From Roseomonas alba (lineage in GTDB: Bacteria > Pseudomonadota > Alphaproteobacteria > Acetobacterales > Acetobacteraceae): a DNA stretch of 64,000 nucleotides. Of the stretch, positions 23,989 to 32,167 are shown piece after piece. The notes beneath the pieces were generated by a model. It did not search any database. It was not told the origin of the DNA and saw only the letters and a program-made list of their open reading frames with translations. Every line of letters starts with the position of its first letter. Within the stretch, counting starts at the first letter, position 1. The stretch covers positions 124,001 to 188,000 of the forward strand of contig NZ_JAHYBZ010000006.1 of assembly GCF_019430885.1 (NCBI RefSeq), given 5' to 3'. Made by a program: the position numbers and the translations under genes.

Positions 23989-26900
23989 TCAGGCGGCGAT
24001 GGGGGCGCGTTCCAGCCGCGCCGGCAGGCCCTGCCGCACCGCGGTGCCGCCGATCGGATCCAGCCAAAGCCCCGGTCCGAGGCGCCGCGACGGGTCATGC
24101 ACGCCAAGCGCATTCAGATTCACGCCCGACCGCAGGGCCGGCCGTTCGACCTGTGCCGTGCCGTCGATCACATGCGCGCGGCCGCCGAATTCGGTGTGGC
24201 CGAAGCCGTGCTCGATGCCGACCACGCCCTTCATCACGCCGTGGCGGATGATGGCGGTGGCGACGACCTCGCCGCCCGGGGTGCGGATCAGCACATGGTC
24301 GCCGGTGCGCAGGCCGAGTGCCGCCGCGTCCTCCGGATGGATCGCCACCGGGTTGTTCGGATGGATGCCGCGCAGCCGGTCCGCACCGATGACATAGGCA
24401 TTCACCAGCACCGATTTTTGGCTGACCAGCAGCAGCGGCCACTCCGCCTCGCCATAGACCTGGCGCATCGGGGTACCGTCCTGGAAGCCGGCGGGCTGCC
24501 AATGCGGCACGCCGCTGTGGCGCTGCCCGGTGATGGCGCTGCGGGAGGTGCCGACGAGCTCGTTGTAGATCATCAGCGGGCCCTTGAAGGCATGGGCGTA
24601 GACATCGCCGTGCAGCTTCGACCCGGATGGCTCGGTGCGCCCGCCGCGGGTCAGCACGAAGGCGACCTTGGCAATCTCCTCCGGCTTCAGCGTCGCCTGG
24701 AGCAGCGGCATGATGCGCTCGACGCCCGTCAGGTGGATGTCGTCCTCGGTCGCGTCCGGCACCGGGGCGCCGGCATAGGCGATGTTCGCCCCGCCGCGCA
24801 GATACCAGTCCGCCGCGGTCTCGAGCGGATGCATCGACCCGTCCGCCGCCTTGATGGCATCGGAACCGAAGCCCGGCAGGCCGAGCGCCTTGGCGACGCC
24901 GATCGCGAAGCTCTCCATCGCCACGCGCTCGCCATTCGCGGTACGGGCCAGCGGATCGGGCACGGCCGGCCAGCGGGCATGGGTGGTGCGCTCGGTCACG
25001 CCGCCCCAGACATTGGTGTAGCCCCAGCTTTCGTAGAGCAGCGAATCCGGGATCAGGTAGTCGGACCAGCAATTGCTCTCATTGATGAAGGGGTCGATGC
25101 CGATCAGCAGCGGCAGCTTGCTGGTGTCGCCGAGCGTGCTCGCCGCCTTCGCCGGCATGCCGGGAATGCCGTAGATCGGGTTGCTGTTCCACAGGATCAG
25201 CGCGCCGAGGCGGTAGGGATAGCCGCTATCGACCGCGGTGAAGAACTCGGTGCTGAGCTGCGGGGCGACCATGTACCAGGGCGCATCCGCCGGATACGGG
25301 TTCTTCCCCGCCGCGCGCTTGGCGGCGAATTCGCTGCTGCGCTCATAGGGCAGGTTGTTGCGCCCGAGCATGAGCCCGCGCGGGGTCACTTCGCCTTCGA
25401 AGGTGGCGAGGTTGTAGCGCGGGCCGGGGCCGGCATCGACGAACATACCGCCGCCCATGATGGTCCCGCCCTTGTGGTGCAGATTCCCGATCAGGGTGTT
25501 CAGCGTCACCAGCGAGAAGGCGTTGGAGAAGCCGTTCCCCGCCATGGTGCCGCCATGGCTGTTCACCGCGGCGCGCTTGCCGTGGCTGGTGAATTCCCGC
25601 GCCAGGTCGATGATGGTCTGCTGGGGGATGCCGCAGATGGCGGCGTAGTCGGCGATGGGCTTGTCATTCGCGCTGGCGCGCAGCAGGGCGAGTGCGGACT
25701 TCGCCGCGATGCCGTTCACCTCCTCCTCGACGAAGAGGGTCGCGGCAGCAGTGCCGGCGTCATGGGCGCGGAAGGCACCGCTCTCGGCATCGCGGACGAT
25801 GAAGGCGTCCTTCGCGCCGTAACGCGGTTCCTCGAAGGGCAGGCCGATATCGGAGGCGCGAAGGAAACGGCCGTTCCGCTCATGGCCTTCCTGGGTGACG
25901 ATCAGATGGGTCGCGTTGGTGAAGCAGGTCTCTCCGGCGGCCTCCGCCGCGCGCGCATTAGGCTGTGCGAGGAACTTCGCGTCGATGCGATCATTCTCAA
26001 ACATCCAGCGCATCATCGCCATGGCGAGCGCCGCATCGGTCGAGGGCTTGATCGGGATCCAGCGGCCACGATGGCGCGCGGCTTCGGAATCGCTGTGCCC
26101 GAGCAGCGGATCGATCACGACATAGTCGAGCTTGCCCTGCGACCGCGCCGCAGCGAGTTGCCAGCCCTGGCGCTTGAAGGGGTTGCCCGCATTGGCCGGA
26201 GCGGTGCCGCAGAAGATGACGAACTCGGCATTCGGCATGTCCGGCTTGGCATGCGGCATGGTCGCCTTGTTGCCGAAGGCCGCGCCGGAACCCGCACGAT
26301 AGGACCCGCCGCAATAGGAGCCGTGGCCCACGAAGTTGATGGTGCCGATGCCCTTGTTGAAAAGCCGGCGCATGAGGTCTTCACGGCCATCGTTGACGGA
26401 GGACAGCACCGCGACCTGGTTCGATTTCGGGCCGAGATCCGGACGCGCCGGGTCCATCGGCTCATTTCCCTTCAGGGCGCGCAGGCCCTTCACCTCGCCC
26501 TCGCCGAACAGGTTGCCGCCCTCGACGACCTCCTGGATCAGCTGTTCGAGGGAGATGGACTGCCACTGCCCCGCCCCGCGCGGACCGACGCGCTTCAGCG
26601 CGGTGGTGATGCGGCTGGGGCTGGTGAGCTGGGTCAGCACCGCCGAACCGCGCCCGCAGGCGGTGGCGCGCCCGGCCAGCCCTTCCTCGTCATGGCGCGA
26701 GAGATGGACGAGCGCCTCGCGGATCGAGGTCTGCATCGGCAGCACCGGCTCGGCCGAGAGCGGCGAATAGGGATTGCCGACGACCCGCAGCGCATGGCCG
26801 GTCTCGCGATCCACCCGGACCCGCACGCCGCACAGGGTGGTGCAGCCGAGGCAGACGGTATTCGCCACATATTGCGCCGGGTTCGGAGTGATCGCGCCGG

Positions 26901-27090
26901 TCGCCGGATCCACGACGCATTCCGGCGCCAGCGAATGGCCGTTGATATTGGCGGCGCGGGCGGGGCGGGCGATGCTTTCGGCGACACCTTCCACGACCTT
27001 GCGGCCGGTCTCCTCGAAGCCGAGGCCGAAGGCCGCGAGGCCCGCACCGGCCACGCCGATCTTGACGACATCACGACGGTCGAGGCTCAT
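23989..27090 (-). CDS. ttrA: Tetrathionate reductase subunit A-type molybdoenzyme
   Basis: A 1033-residue Tat-exported molybdopterin oxidoreductase (RRDVVK at residues 5-10). It has an N-terminal [4Fe-4S] site C80-x2-C83-x3-C87 with a fourth Cys at C145, a probable Mo-ligand Cys260 in GHGSYCGGSYRAG, and later bis-MGD binding and C-terminal molydopterin domains (HPEDAAALGLRTGD, GHTEFGGRAHVIDG). Length and blocks fit TtrA, which reduces tetrathionate to thiosulfate in the periplasm; the related SrrA/ArrA/ArxA group is the alternative. The gene order TtrB-TtrC-TtrA, 4-nt spacing and an FNR-type box upstream support the assignment. No ttrRS sensor genes adjoin. Confidence 0.8.
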   Translation of the reverse strand: MSLDRRDVVKIGVAGAGLAAFGLGFEETGRKVVEGVAESIARPARAANINGHSLAPECVVDPATGAITPNPAQYVANTVCLGCTTLCGVRVRVDRETGHALRVVGNPYSPLSAEPVLPMQTSIREALVHLSRHDEEGLAGRATACGRGSAVLTQLTSPSRITTALKRVGPRGAGQWQSISLEQLIQEVVEGGNLFGEGEVKGLRALKGNEPMDPARPDLGPKSNQVAVLSSVNDGREDLMRRLFNKGIGTINFVGHGSYCGGSYRAGSGAAFGNKATMPHAKPDMPNAEFVIFCGTAPANAGNPFKRQGWQLAAARSQGKLDYVVIDPLLGHSDSEAARHRGRWIPIKPSTDAALAMAMMRWMFENDRIDAKFLAQPNARAAEAAGETCFTNATHLIVTQEGHERNGRFLRASDIGLPFEEPRYGAKDAFIVRDAESGAFRAHDAGTAAATLFVEEEVNGIAAKSALALLRASANDKPIADYAAICGIPQQTIIDLAREFTSHGKRAAVNSHGGTMAGNGFSNAFSLVTLNTLIGNLHHKGGTIMGGGMFVDAGPGPRYNLATFEGEVTPRGLMLGRNNLPYERSSEFAAKRAAGKNPYPADAPWYMVAPQLSTEFFTAVDSGYPYRLGALILWNSNPIYGIPGMPAKAASTLGDTSKLPLLIGIDPFINESNCWSDYLIPDSLLYESWGYTNVWGGVTERTTHARWPAVPDPLARTANGERVAMESFAIGVAKALGLPGFGSDAIKAADGSMHPLETAADWYLRGGANIAYAGAPVPDATEDDIHLTGVERIMPLLQATLKPEEIAKVAFVLTRGGRTEPSGSKLHGDVYAHAFKGPLMIYNELVGTSRSAITGQRHSGVPHWQPAGFQDGTPMRQVYGEAEWPLLLVSQKSVLVNAYVIGADRLRGIHPNNPVAIHPEDAAALGLRTGDHVLIRTPGGEVVATAIIRHGVMKGVVGIEHGFGHTEFGGRAHVIDGTAQVERPALRSGVNLNALGVHDPSRRLGPGLWLDPIGGTAVRQGLPARLERAPIAA

Positions 27091-27093
27091 GAT

Positions 27094-28197
27094 TCAGGCC
27101 CTCCCGGGCAGGGCTTCGCCGGGGGCTGCGGCCCGCGTCCGGGCGGGCGGCATCAGCGCATCCAGCAGGATGATGAGGAAGACGAGCAGACCCATGCTGC
27201 CCGCGATGCCGAGCAGGCCCGAGGGGCCGAGCGGCAGGTGATAGTCGTAGAGGCCTGGCGCATTCTTCGGCACGGACTGGCCGCCGATGAAGACGGTCCA
27301 GCGGAACATCCAGGCCGCGTGCAGGGCGATCAGCCCGGTGAGCCAGCCACTCCCGCGCGGCTTCCACAGCGCGAGCAGGATGGCCAGCGCCAGTGCGGCC
27401 TGGCCCTCGAAGGCGGTGATGCGGAAGCTGTCATGCTGTGCCACCGAGGCGAGCGCCTGGGCGTGCCGTGCCTCGAGCCCGAAGAAGCCGATCGCGAACC
27501 AGGCCGCGCCGACCAGCATGGACGCACCGAGCACCATCGCCAGCGCGCGGTTCAGCCGCGCCTCGGTCGCTGCCTCATGCCCGCCGAGCAGCCGGTCGAG
27601 CAGCAGGGCAAGGCCGATCGCGCCGCCGATCGCGGTCAGCGCGAACTGCACCGGCAGGAAGGGGGTGTTCCACAGCGGCCGGGCGCGCACGACCATCACC
27701 TCCATGCCGGTGTAGAGCAGCACGAGGCAGGCGCCGATGATGGCGACGGTCGCTGCGGCGCGGCTCAGCCAGGGCAGCGCCCGGCCCCCGAACAGGCGAT
27801 AGAGCGGCGCGAGGATGCCGCGATCCTCCGCATCCGCCGCGATGGCCGGACGCAGCGAGGACCAGGCATAGAGGAACAGCCCGCTGAGATAGGTCGGGAT
27901 GAAGAAGGCACCCCAGGCCATCCAGGAATTCAGGTTGGGATGGGCATAGAAGCGCCAGAAGCGGCCTGGCTGATGCAGATCCGCGAGCAGCGCCACCGGG
28001 GCGGCCATGCCGCAGGCAAGCGCACCGATCAGCGCGAGCCGCCCGGCCCTTTCCCAGCCCGGCCTGCCGAACAGGTAATGCGGCAGGGACAGCAGGAAGG
28101 AACCGACCGACAGGCCGATCAGGAAGAAGTAGGTAACCGCCCAGGGGAGCCAGGCGATCTCGCGGCTGATGCCGATGACTTCGGTGATCTGGGGCAT
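27094..28197 (-). CDS. ttrC: Tetrathionate reductase membrane subunit C (NrfD/PsrC family)
   Basis: A 367-residue membrane protein with about nine hydrophobic helices in the NrfD/PsrC family, which oxidises membrane quinol and passes electrons to the iron-sulfur subunit. Recognisable blocks are the N-terminal AWLPWAVTYFFLIGLSVGSF, HQPGRFWRFYAHPNLNSWMAWGAFF, a central RARPLWNTPFLPVQFALTAIGG and a TVFIGGQSVPKNAPG segment in a late loop. It starts just 3 nt after the stop of the ttrB-like gene and ends 3 nt before the TtrA start. It anchors the periplasmic AB reductase to the membrane. Confidence 0.85.
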   Translation of the reverse strand: MPQITEVIGISREIAWLPWAVTYFFLIGLSVGSFLLSLPHYLFGRPGWERAGRLALIGALACGMAAPVALLADLHQPGRFWRFYAHPNLNSWMAWGAFFIPTYLSGLFLYAWSSLRPAIAADAEDRGILAPLYRLFGGRALPWLSRAAATVAIIGACLVLLYTGMEVMVVRARPLWNTPFLPVQFALTAIGGAIGLALLLDRLLGGHEAATEARLNRALAMVLGASMLVGAAWFAIGFFGLEARHAQALASVAQHDSFRITAFEGQAALALAILLALWKPRGSGWLTGLIALHAAWMFRWTVFIGGQSVPKNAPGLYDYHLPLGPSGLLGIAGSMGLLVFLIILLDALMPPARTRAAAPGEALPGRA

Positions 28198-28200
28198 GGC

Positions 28201-28908
28201 TCAGATCCCTTCCTGATGCTGGGGGCGCCACAGGGTCGGAGTGCCCTCGGGCTTGTGGGCGAGCACGTCATCGAGGCCGAGGTAGAAGACCCGCGGCTCG
28301 GTGCCGAGCTCGGGCTTCAGGACCGCGCTTTCCTCGCTGGCGAGGCGCCGGCGCACGGTGCTGTTCGGGTCGTTCAGGTCACCGAAGATGCGCGCGCCGC
28401 CGACGCAGCTTTCGACGCAGGCGGGCAGCAGCCCGGCATCCACGCGATGGGCGCAGAAGGTGCATTTGTCGGCCTTCTGGGTCTCGTGATTGATGAAGCG
28501 GGCGTCGTAGGGGCAGGCCTGCACGCAATAGGCGCAGCCGACGCAGACATCGGCATTGACGACCACGATGCCGTCATCGCGCTGGAAGGTCGCACCGACG
28601 GGGCAGACCGGGATGCAGGGCGGCTCGTTGCAGTGGTTGCACAGGCGCGGCAGCATCGCCATGCCCGGCACGCCGTCCTTCACCACCTCATAGGTATTGA
28701 CGATGGTCCGCACGCTGTCGGGCGGGACGTCGTTCTCCATGATGCAGGAGACGGTGCAGGCCTGGCAGCCGATGCAACGGGCAAGGTCCACCACCATGCC
28801 CCAGCGCGGCCCGATGCCGCGGGAGGGGACCGGCGGTTCGGCGGCCGCGGCCGTCCCGCTCAGGCTCGCGGCGAGACCCGCGAATAGGGAACGTCGGCCA
28901 GACCCCAT
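28201..28908 (-). CDS. ttrB: Tetrathionate reductase iron-sulfur subunit B
   Basis: A ferredoxin-type electron-transfer subunit of about 235 residues with four [4Fe-4S] clusters. It has cysteine groups CIGCQACTVSC, CNHCNEPPCIPVCP, CVGCAYCVQACPYDAR and a later CTFCAHRVDAGLLPACVESC. A Tat signal (GSGRRSLFAG) is at the N-terminus. I chose the ATG at 28908, preceded by GGAG at a good distance; an ATG 15 nt further upstream is possible. If the FNR-type box sits at -41.5, transcription would start near 28933, leaving a normal leader only for 28908. First gene of ttrBCA; it links TtrC to TtrA. Confidence 0.88.
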   Translation of the reverse strand: MGSGRRSLFAGLAASLSGTAAAAEPPVPSRGIGPRWGMVVDLARCIGCQACTVSCIMENDVPPDSVRTIVNTYEVVKDGVPGMAMLPRLCNHCNEPPCIPVCPVGATFQRDDGIVVVNADVCVGCAYCVQACPYDARFINHETQKADKCTFCAHRVDAGLLPACVESCVGGARIFGDLNDPNSTVRRRLASEESAVLKPELGTEPRVFYLGLDDVLAHKPEGTPTLWRPQHQEGI

Positions 28909-28967
28909 GACTCGTCTCCGCATATCGTCCTGCGGAGGGCTGTTAGTTCAGGTCCCGCGAATATTCC

Positions 28968-28981
28968 TTGATGCGCATCAA
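28968..28981 (-). promoter_or_regulatory. Perfect FNR/FixK-type box upstream of ttrB
   Basis: TTGAT-GCGC-ATCAA, a perfect FNR-family (anaerobox) palindrome, is centred at 28974.5, 66 nt upstream of the chosen ttrB start. A loose -10 hexamer TAACAG at 28945-28940 (minus strand) is spaced so that the box centre falls at -41.5 from a start near 28933, the class II activator position. This is the only match to the full consensus I noticed in the window. It predicts oxygen-limited induction of ttrBCA. Confidence 0.75.
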
Positions 28982-29005
28982 CTGCCTGCCGCGCCGCAGC
29001 GAAAG

Positions 29006-29818
29006 TCAGCCGCCGCGGCGCCGGCGCAACAGCACCACGCCGCCGATCGCCGCCCCGATCACCAGGAAGGACACGCCCGTCGTCACCGTCCCCAGCGCAT
29101 AGAGCACCGGCGTCGTGACATTAGTGGTCATGCCGTAGATCTCGAGCGGGAGAGTGTTGAAGGTCCCGGCCGTGTAGAGGCTGCGGGCGAATTCGTCATA
29201 GGACAGGGTGAAACCGAACAGCCCGACGCCGATCAGGGACGGCAGCAGGATCGGCACCACCACATGACGGATGGTCTGCCAGGGCGTGGCACCCAGGTCG
29301 CGCGCAGCCTCCTCGTAAGCGGGCGAAAAGCGATTGAAGACCGCGAACATGATCAGCAGGCCGAAAGGCAGCGTCCAGGTCAGATGCGCACCGAGGCCGG
29401 AGGACCACCAGGCCGGATCCTCCCCGATCAGGCGGAACATCAGCCCGATACCGAGCGAGATCAGCACCGACGGCACGATCAGGCTGGCCACCGCGAGGTA
29501 GAACAGCGCCGTCGCGCCGGGGAAGCGGCGGCGGAAGGCAAGCCCCGCCATGAAGGACACCACGACCGTCACCACGGTCACGATCCCGCCCAGGATCATC
29601 GACCGTGTGAAGGACCCGCCGAAATCGCCGACCATCTGCGTCTCGAACAGGTTGCGGAACCAGTGCGTCGAGACGCCGCGCATCGGGAAGGTCAGCCCGC
29701 CCTCCGGCCCCTGGAAGGACAGCACGACGATGGTGATGGTCGGCCCGTAGAGGAACAGCACGAAAAGCCCAAAGACGATCGCGAGCGGCCAGAAGGCGCG
29801 GGAACGGTTGCCGCCCAT
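29006..29818 (-). CDS. Polyamine-type ABC transporter permease (PotC-like)
   Basis: A 270-residue inner-membrane permease of the spermidine/putrescine family with about six hydrophobic segments. The EAA loop EEAARDLGATPWQTIRHVVVP (near residues 175-195) contacts the ATPase. Its ATG at 29818 overlaps the TGA of the first permease gene (TGATG), so the open frame extending to 30088 is not the protein. It is the last gene of a four-gene minus-strand cluster: ATPase, binding protein, permease 1, permease 2. A GGVVLLRRRRGG tail is cytoplasmic. Confidence 0.88.
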   Translation of the reverse strand: MGGNRSRAFWPLAIVFGLFVLFLYGPTITIVVLSFQGPEGGLTFPMRGVSTHWFRNLFETQMVGDFGGSFTRSMILGGIVTVVTVVVSFMAGLAFRRRFPGATALFYLAVASLIVPSVLISLGIGLMFRLIGEDPAWWSSGLGAHLTWTLPFGLLIMFAVFNRFSPAYEEAARDLGATPWQTIRHVVVPILLPSLIGVGLFGFTLSYDEFARSLYTAGTFNTLPLEIYGMTTNVTTPVLYALGTVTTGVSFLVIGAAIGGVVLLRRRRGG

Positions 29819-30666
29819 CACAGCTCCTTCCGGATGTCGACGATGCGCAGCATGGCCGCGATCATCAGCAGCACGACGATCAGCAGCACCACCGCATTGG
29901 CCGCCGCCGCCGGGTATTGCAGCAGCGACATGGCGTTGACCATCATCAGCCCGACCGAGGCCGATTGCCCGCCGCTCATCAGCCGCACGGTGACGAAGTC
30001 GCCCATCACCACCGCGACGACGAGGATCGACCCGATCATGATCCCCGGCCGCGCCAGCGGGATCACCACATTGCGCAGCACCTGCCATTCGGTGGCGCCG
30101 GCATCGCGCGCGGCCTCGATCAGCGCGCGGTCGATGCGCACCATGGAATTGAAGATCGGCACCACCATGAACAGTGCATAGAGATGCACATAGGCGAGGA
30201 TCACCGCGAAATTCGAGAAGAGCAGGAACTCCAGCGGCTCATTGATCGCGCCCATGCCCATCAGCGCCTGGTTCAGCAACCCGTTCCTGCCGAGGAAGGG
30301 GATCCACGAAATCATGCGAATGACGTTCGACGTCCAGAAAGGAATGGTGCAGACGAGGAACAGCGCCGTCTGCATCAGCGGCGAGGCGATGTGGAAGGCG
30401 AGGAAATACGCCACCGTGAAGCCGACGATCAGGCAGATCGCCCAGGTGATGGCGGCAAATTGCAGCGTCTGGAAATAGGTCTTCCAGGTGATGGGGGAGA
30501 GGAACAGTTCCTCATAGTTCGTCCACACGAAGGCGGGGAACATGCGCACGCTGTCGTAGTCGAAGAAGGAGACGACGACGATCGTGCCGATCGGCACGAT
30601 GAGGAACAGCGCCAGGATCAGCGCCAGCGGGGATGCCAGCAGCAGGCCGGACCAGCGGTTCGTCAC
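29818..30666 (-). CDS. Polyamine-type ABC transporter permease (PotB-like)
   Basis: A 282-residue permease with six hydrophobic segments, of the family that imports spermidine, putrescine and related cations. The EAA loop EAARDAGATEWQVLRNVVIP is near residues 195-214. The start is a GTG at 30666 with no good ribosome site; an in-frame TAG lies 13 codons or fewer upstream, so no ATG start is available. It is coupled to the second permease by TGATG overlap. The 180-bp gap 5' of it holds two hairpins that may reduce permease expression relative to the binding protein. Confidence 0.87.
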   Translation of the reverse strand: MTNRWSGLLLASPLALILALFLIVPIGTIVVVSFFDYDSVRMFPAFVWTNYEELFLSPITWKTYFQTLQFAAITWAICLIVGFTVAYFLAFHIASPLMQTALFLVCTIPFWTSNVIRMISWIPFLGRNGLLNQALMGMGAINEPLEFLLFSNFAVILAYVHLYALFMVVPIFNSMVRIDRALIEAARDAGATEWQVLRNVVIPLARPGIMIGSILVVAVVMGDFVTVRLMSGGQSASVGLMMVNAMSLLQYPAAAANAVVLLIVVLLMIAAMLRIVDIRKEL

Positions 30667-30715
30667 GATTCTAAAGCCCTACCCATCGCAGCACGGCCTC
30701 GTCATCCGGAAACAG

Positions 30716-30739
30716 CGGATCGCGGCATGCCGCGATCCG
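30716..30739. repeat. 24-bp perfect palindrome in the binding-protein/permease gap
   Basis: A perfect 24-bp palindrome built of two 12-nt arms (CGGATCGCGGCA and its complement) centred on GCATGC. It lies about 50 nt 5' of the permease GTG. As DNA it could be a protein site; as RNA it would form a very stable hairpin between the binding-protein and permease messages. Confidence 0.6.
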
Positions 30740-30809
30740 GGAGCGCACAGCGCGACCGCGCCCAAACCACCAGCCGTCGCCGGAGCGACAGCCCAGGGCG
30801 CGAAGGCAA

Positions 30810-30827
30810 GGCGGCCGGATGGCCGCC
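30810..30827 (-). terminator. Intercistronic hairpin after the binding-protein gene
   Basis: A 7-bp GC stem (GGCGGCC, GGAT loop) starting 22 nt after the binding-protein stop codon. No T-run follows. It suits partial termination or 3' protection of the binding-protein message, a common arrangement in ABC operons where the binding protein is needed in excess. Confidence 0.5.
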
Positions 30828-30849
30828 GCCCGTCGTTTGAGGGCACAAA

Positions 30850-32130
30850 TCAGCTCGCGATGAACTGGTTCCACTTCTGGACCATGTAGCGGTCCTCATC
30901 CATCACCGCGTTCCAGCAGGCCACCGCACCCATGCGGTCGTAGAAGGACCCGCCGTCGCGCACCGCGCCCGCGCGTTCCATCACCTGGCCCTGCGGGTTC
31001 TTGATGTCGCCCTGGGCCGGCTTGCCTTCCATCCAGAAGCCCCATTCGTCCGCGGTCATGTGCTCGCGCGCCGTCTCCAGCACCGCCGAGTAGTAGCCCT
31101 GGCGGTTCAGATAGGCGCCGACCCAGCCGGACAGGTACCAGTTGATATACTCATACGCCGCGTCGAGCTGGATGCCGCGGAGATGCTTCGCCAGCGCGAG
31201 CCCACCGCCCCAGGCGCGATAGCCCTCTTCCAGCGGCTGGTAGGTGCAGGCGATGCCGCGCGAGCGCACCGCGGTCACCGCCGGCGACCACATGGACTGG
31301 ATGACGACCTCGCCCGAGGCCATCAGGTTCACGCTCTCGTCGAAGGTCTTCCAGAAGGCGCGGAACTGGCCGGCGCGCTTCGCGGCGATCAGGTAGTCGA
31401 TGGTCTTGTCGATCTCCGCACGGGTCATGTTGCCCTTGTCGCCGTAGCGGATGACGCCGGCGCTCTCGCAGATCATCGCGGCGTCCATGATGCCGATGGA
31501 CGGGATGTTCAGGATCGCCGTCTTGCCCCGGAAGGCGGGGTCCATGATGTCCTTCCAGTTCTTGATCGGCCGCCCCACCAGGTCCGGCCGGATGCCGAGC
31601 GTATCGGCATTGTAGATGGTCGGGATCATGGTGAACCACTGGGTCGGCGAGGACGCGAAGCGCGTGCTGGTCGGCCCCTCGACGAAGCCGACCGTGCTGG
31701 GCGCGGTGCCCTGCGCGATGGTCGAGGTCGGCGTCAGCTTGCCCGTGGTGAAGATCGGCACGATCTTGTCGAACAGTCGGATCTTGGACGTGTCCATCGG
31801 CTGCAGCACATTCGCCGGGAAGACCTTCTTCACCATCCAGTATTCGATATCAGCGATATCGTAGCTGTTCGGCTGCGTCACCGAACGCTGCACCACCGCG
31901 TCGGAATCGAGCGCGGTCATCTGCAGCGTGATGCCGAGGTCTTCCTTGCACTTCTCGGCGATCGCGTTCTGGTTCGACACGCCGGTGCCGAACTGGCGCA
32001 GCACGACATTGCGGATGTTCTGCGCCCAGATCGTCGGGAAGCCGGTCACGGCCCCGGACCCGATGGCGCCACCGGCCGCGGCGGCGAGCAACTTGCGCCG
32101 CGCGATGCCCTTCTTCGTCGTCTCGACCAT
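30850..32130 (-). CDS. Polyamine-type ABC transporter substrate-binding protein
   Basis: A 426-residue extracytoplasmic binding protein of the PotD/family 1-like class, with a twin-arginine-like export region (ARRKLLAAAAGG). After cleavage the mature chain starts near WAQNIRNV. The chain runs through YDIADIEYWMVKKVFPANVLQP, PTIYNADTLGIRPDLVG and a WKDIMDPAFRGKTAILN block typical of the family. I chose the ATG at 32130 with a GGGAG site; 29 extra in-frame residues upstream belong to the ATPase gap. It lies second in the cluster and probably captures a polyamine or an opine-like amino compound. Confidence 0.87.
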   Translation of the reverse strand: MVETTKKGIARRKLLAAAAGGAIGSGAVTGFPTIWAQNIRNVVLRQFGTGVSNQNAIAEKCKEDLGITLQMTALDSDAVVQRSVTQPNSYDIADIEYWMVKKVFPANVLQPMDTSKIRLFDKIVPIFTTGKLTPTSTIAQGTAPSTVGFVEGPTSTRFASSPTQWFTMIPTIYNADTLGIRPDLVGRPIKNWKDIMDPAFRGKTAILNIPSIGIMDAAMICESAGVIRYGDKGNMTRAEIDKTIDYLIAAKRAGQFRAFWKTFDESVNLMASGEVVIQSMWSPAVTAVRSRGIACTYQPLEEGYRAWGGGLALAKHLRGIQLDAAYEYINWYLSGWVGAYLNRQGYYSAVLETAREHMTADEWGFWMEGKPAQGDIKNPQGQVMERAGAVRDGGSFYDRMGAVACWNAVMDEDRYMVQKWNQFIAS

Positions 32131-32167
32131 GGCAGTCTCCCTTTCGTTCAATGGCAGCGTTGGGATG

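Noticed and set aside
23920..28887. A 1655-codon plus-strand open frame over the ttr genes
   Set aside because: It overlaps three well-conserved minus-strand genes and its translation is a histidine/arginine-rich shadow without any family motif.
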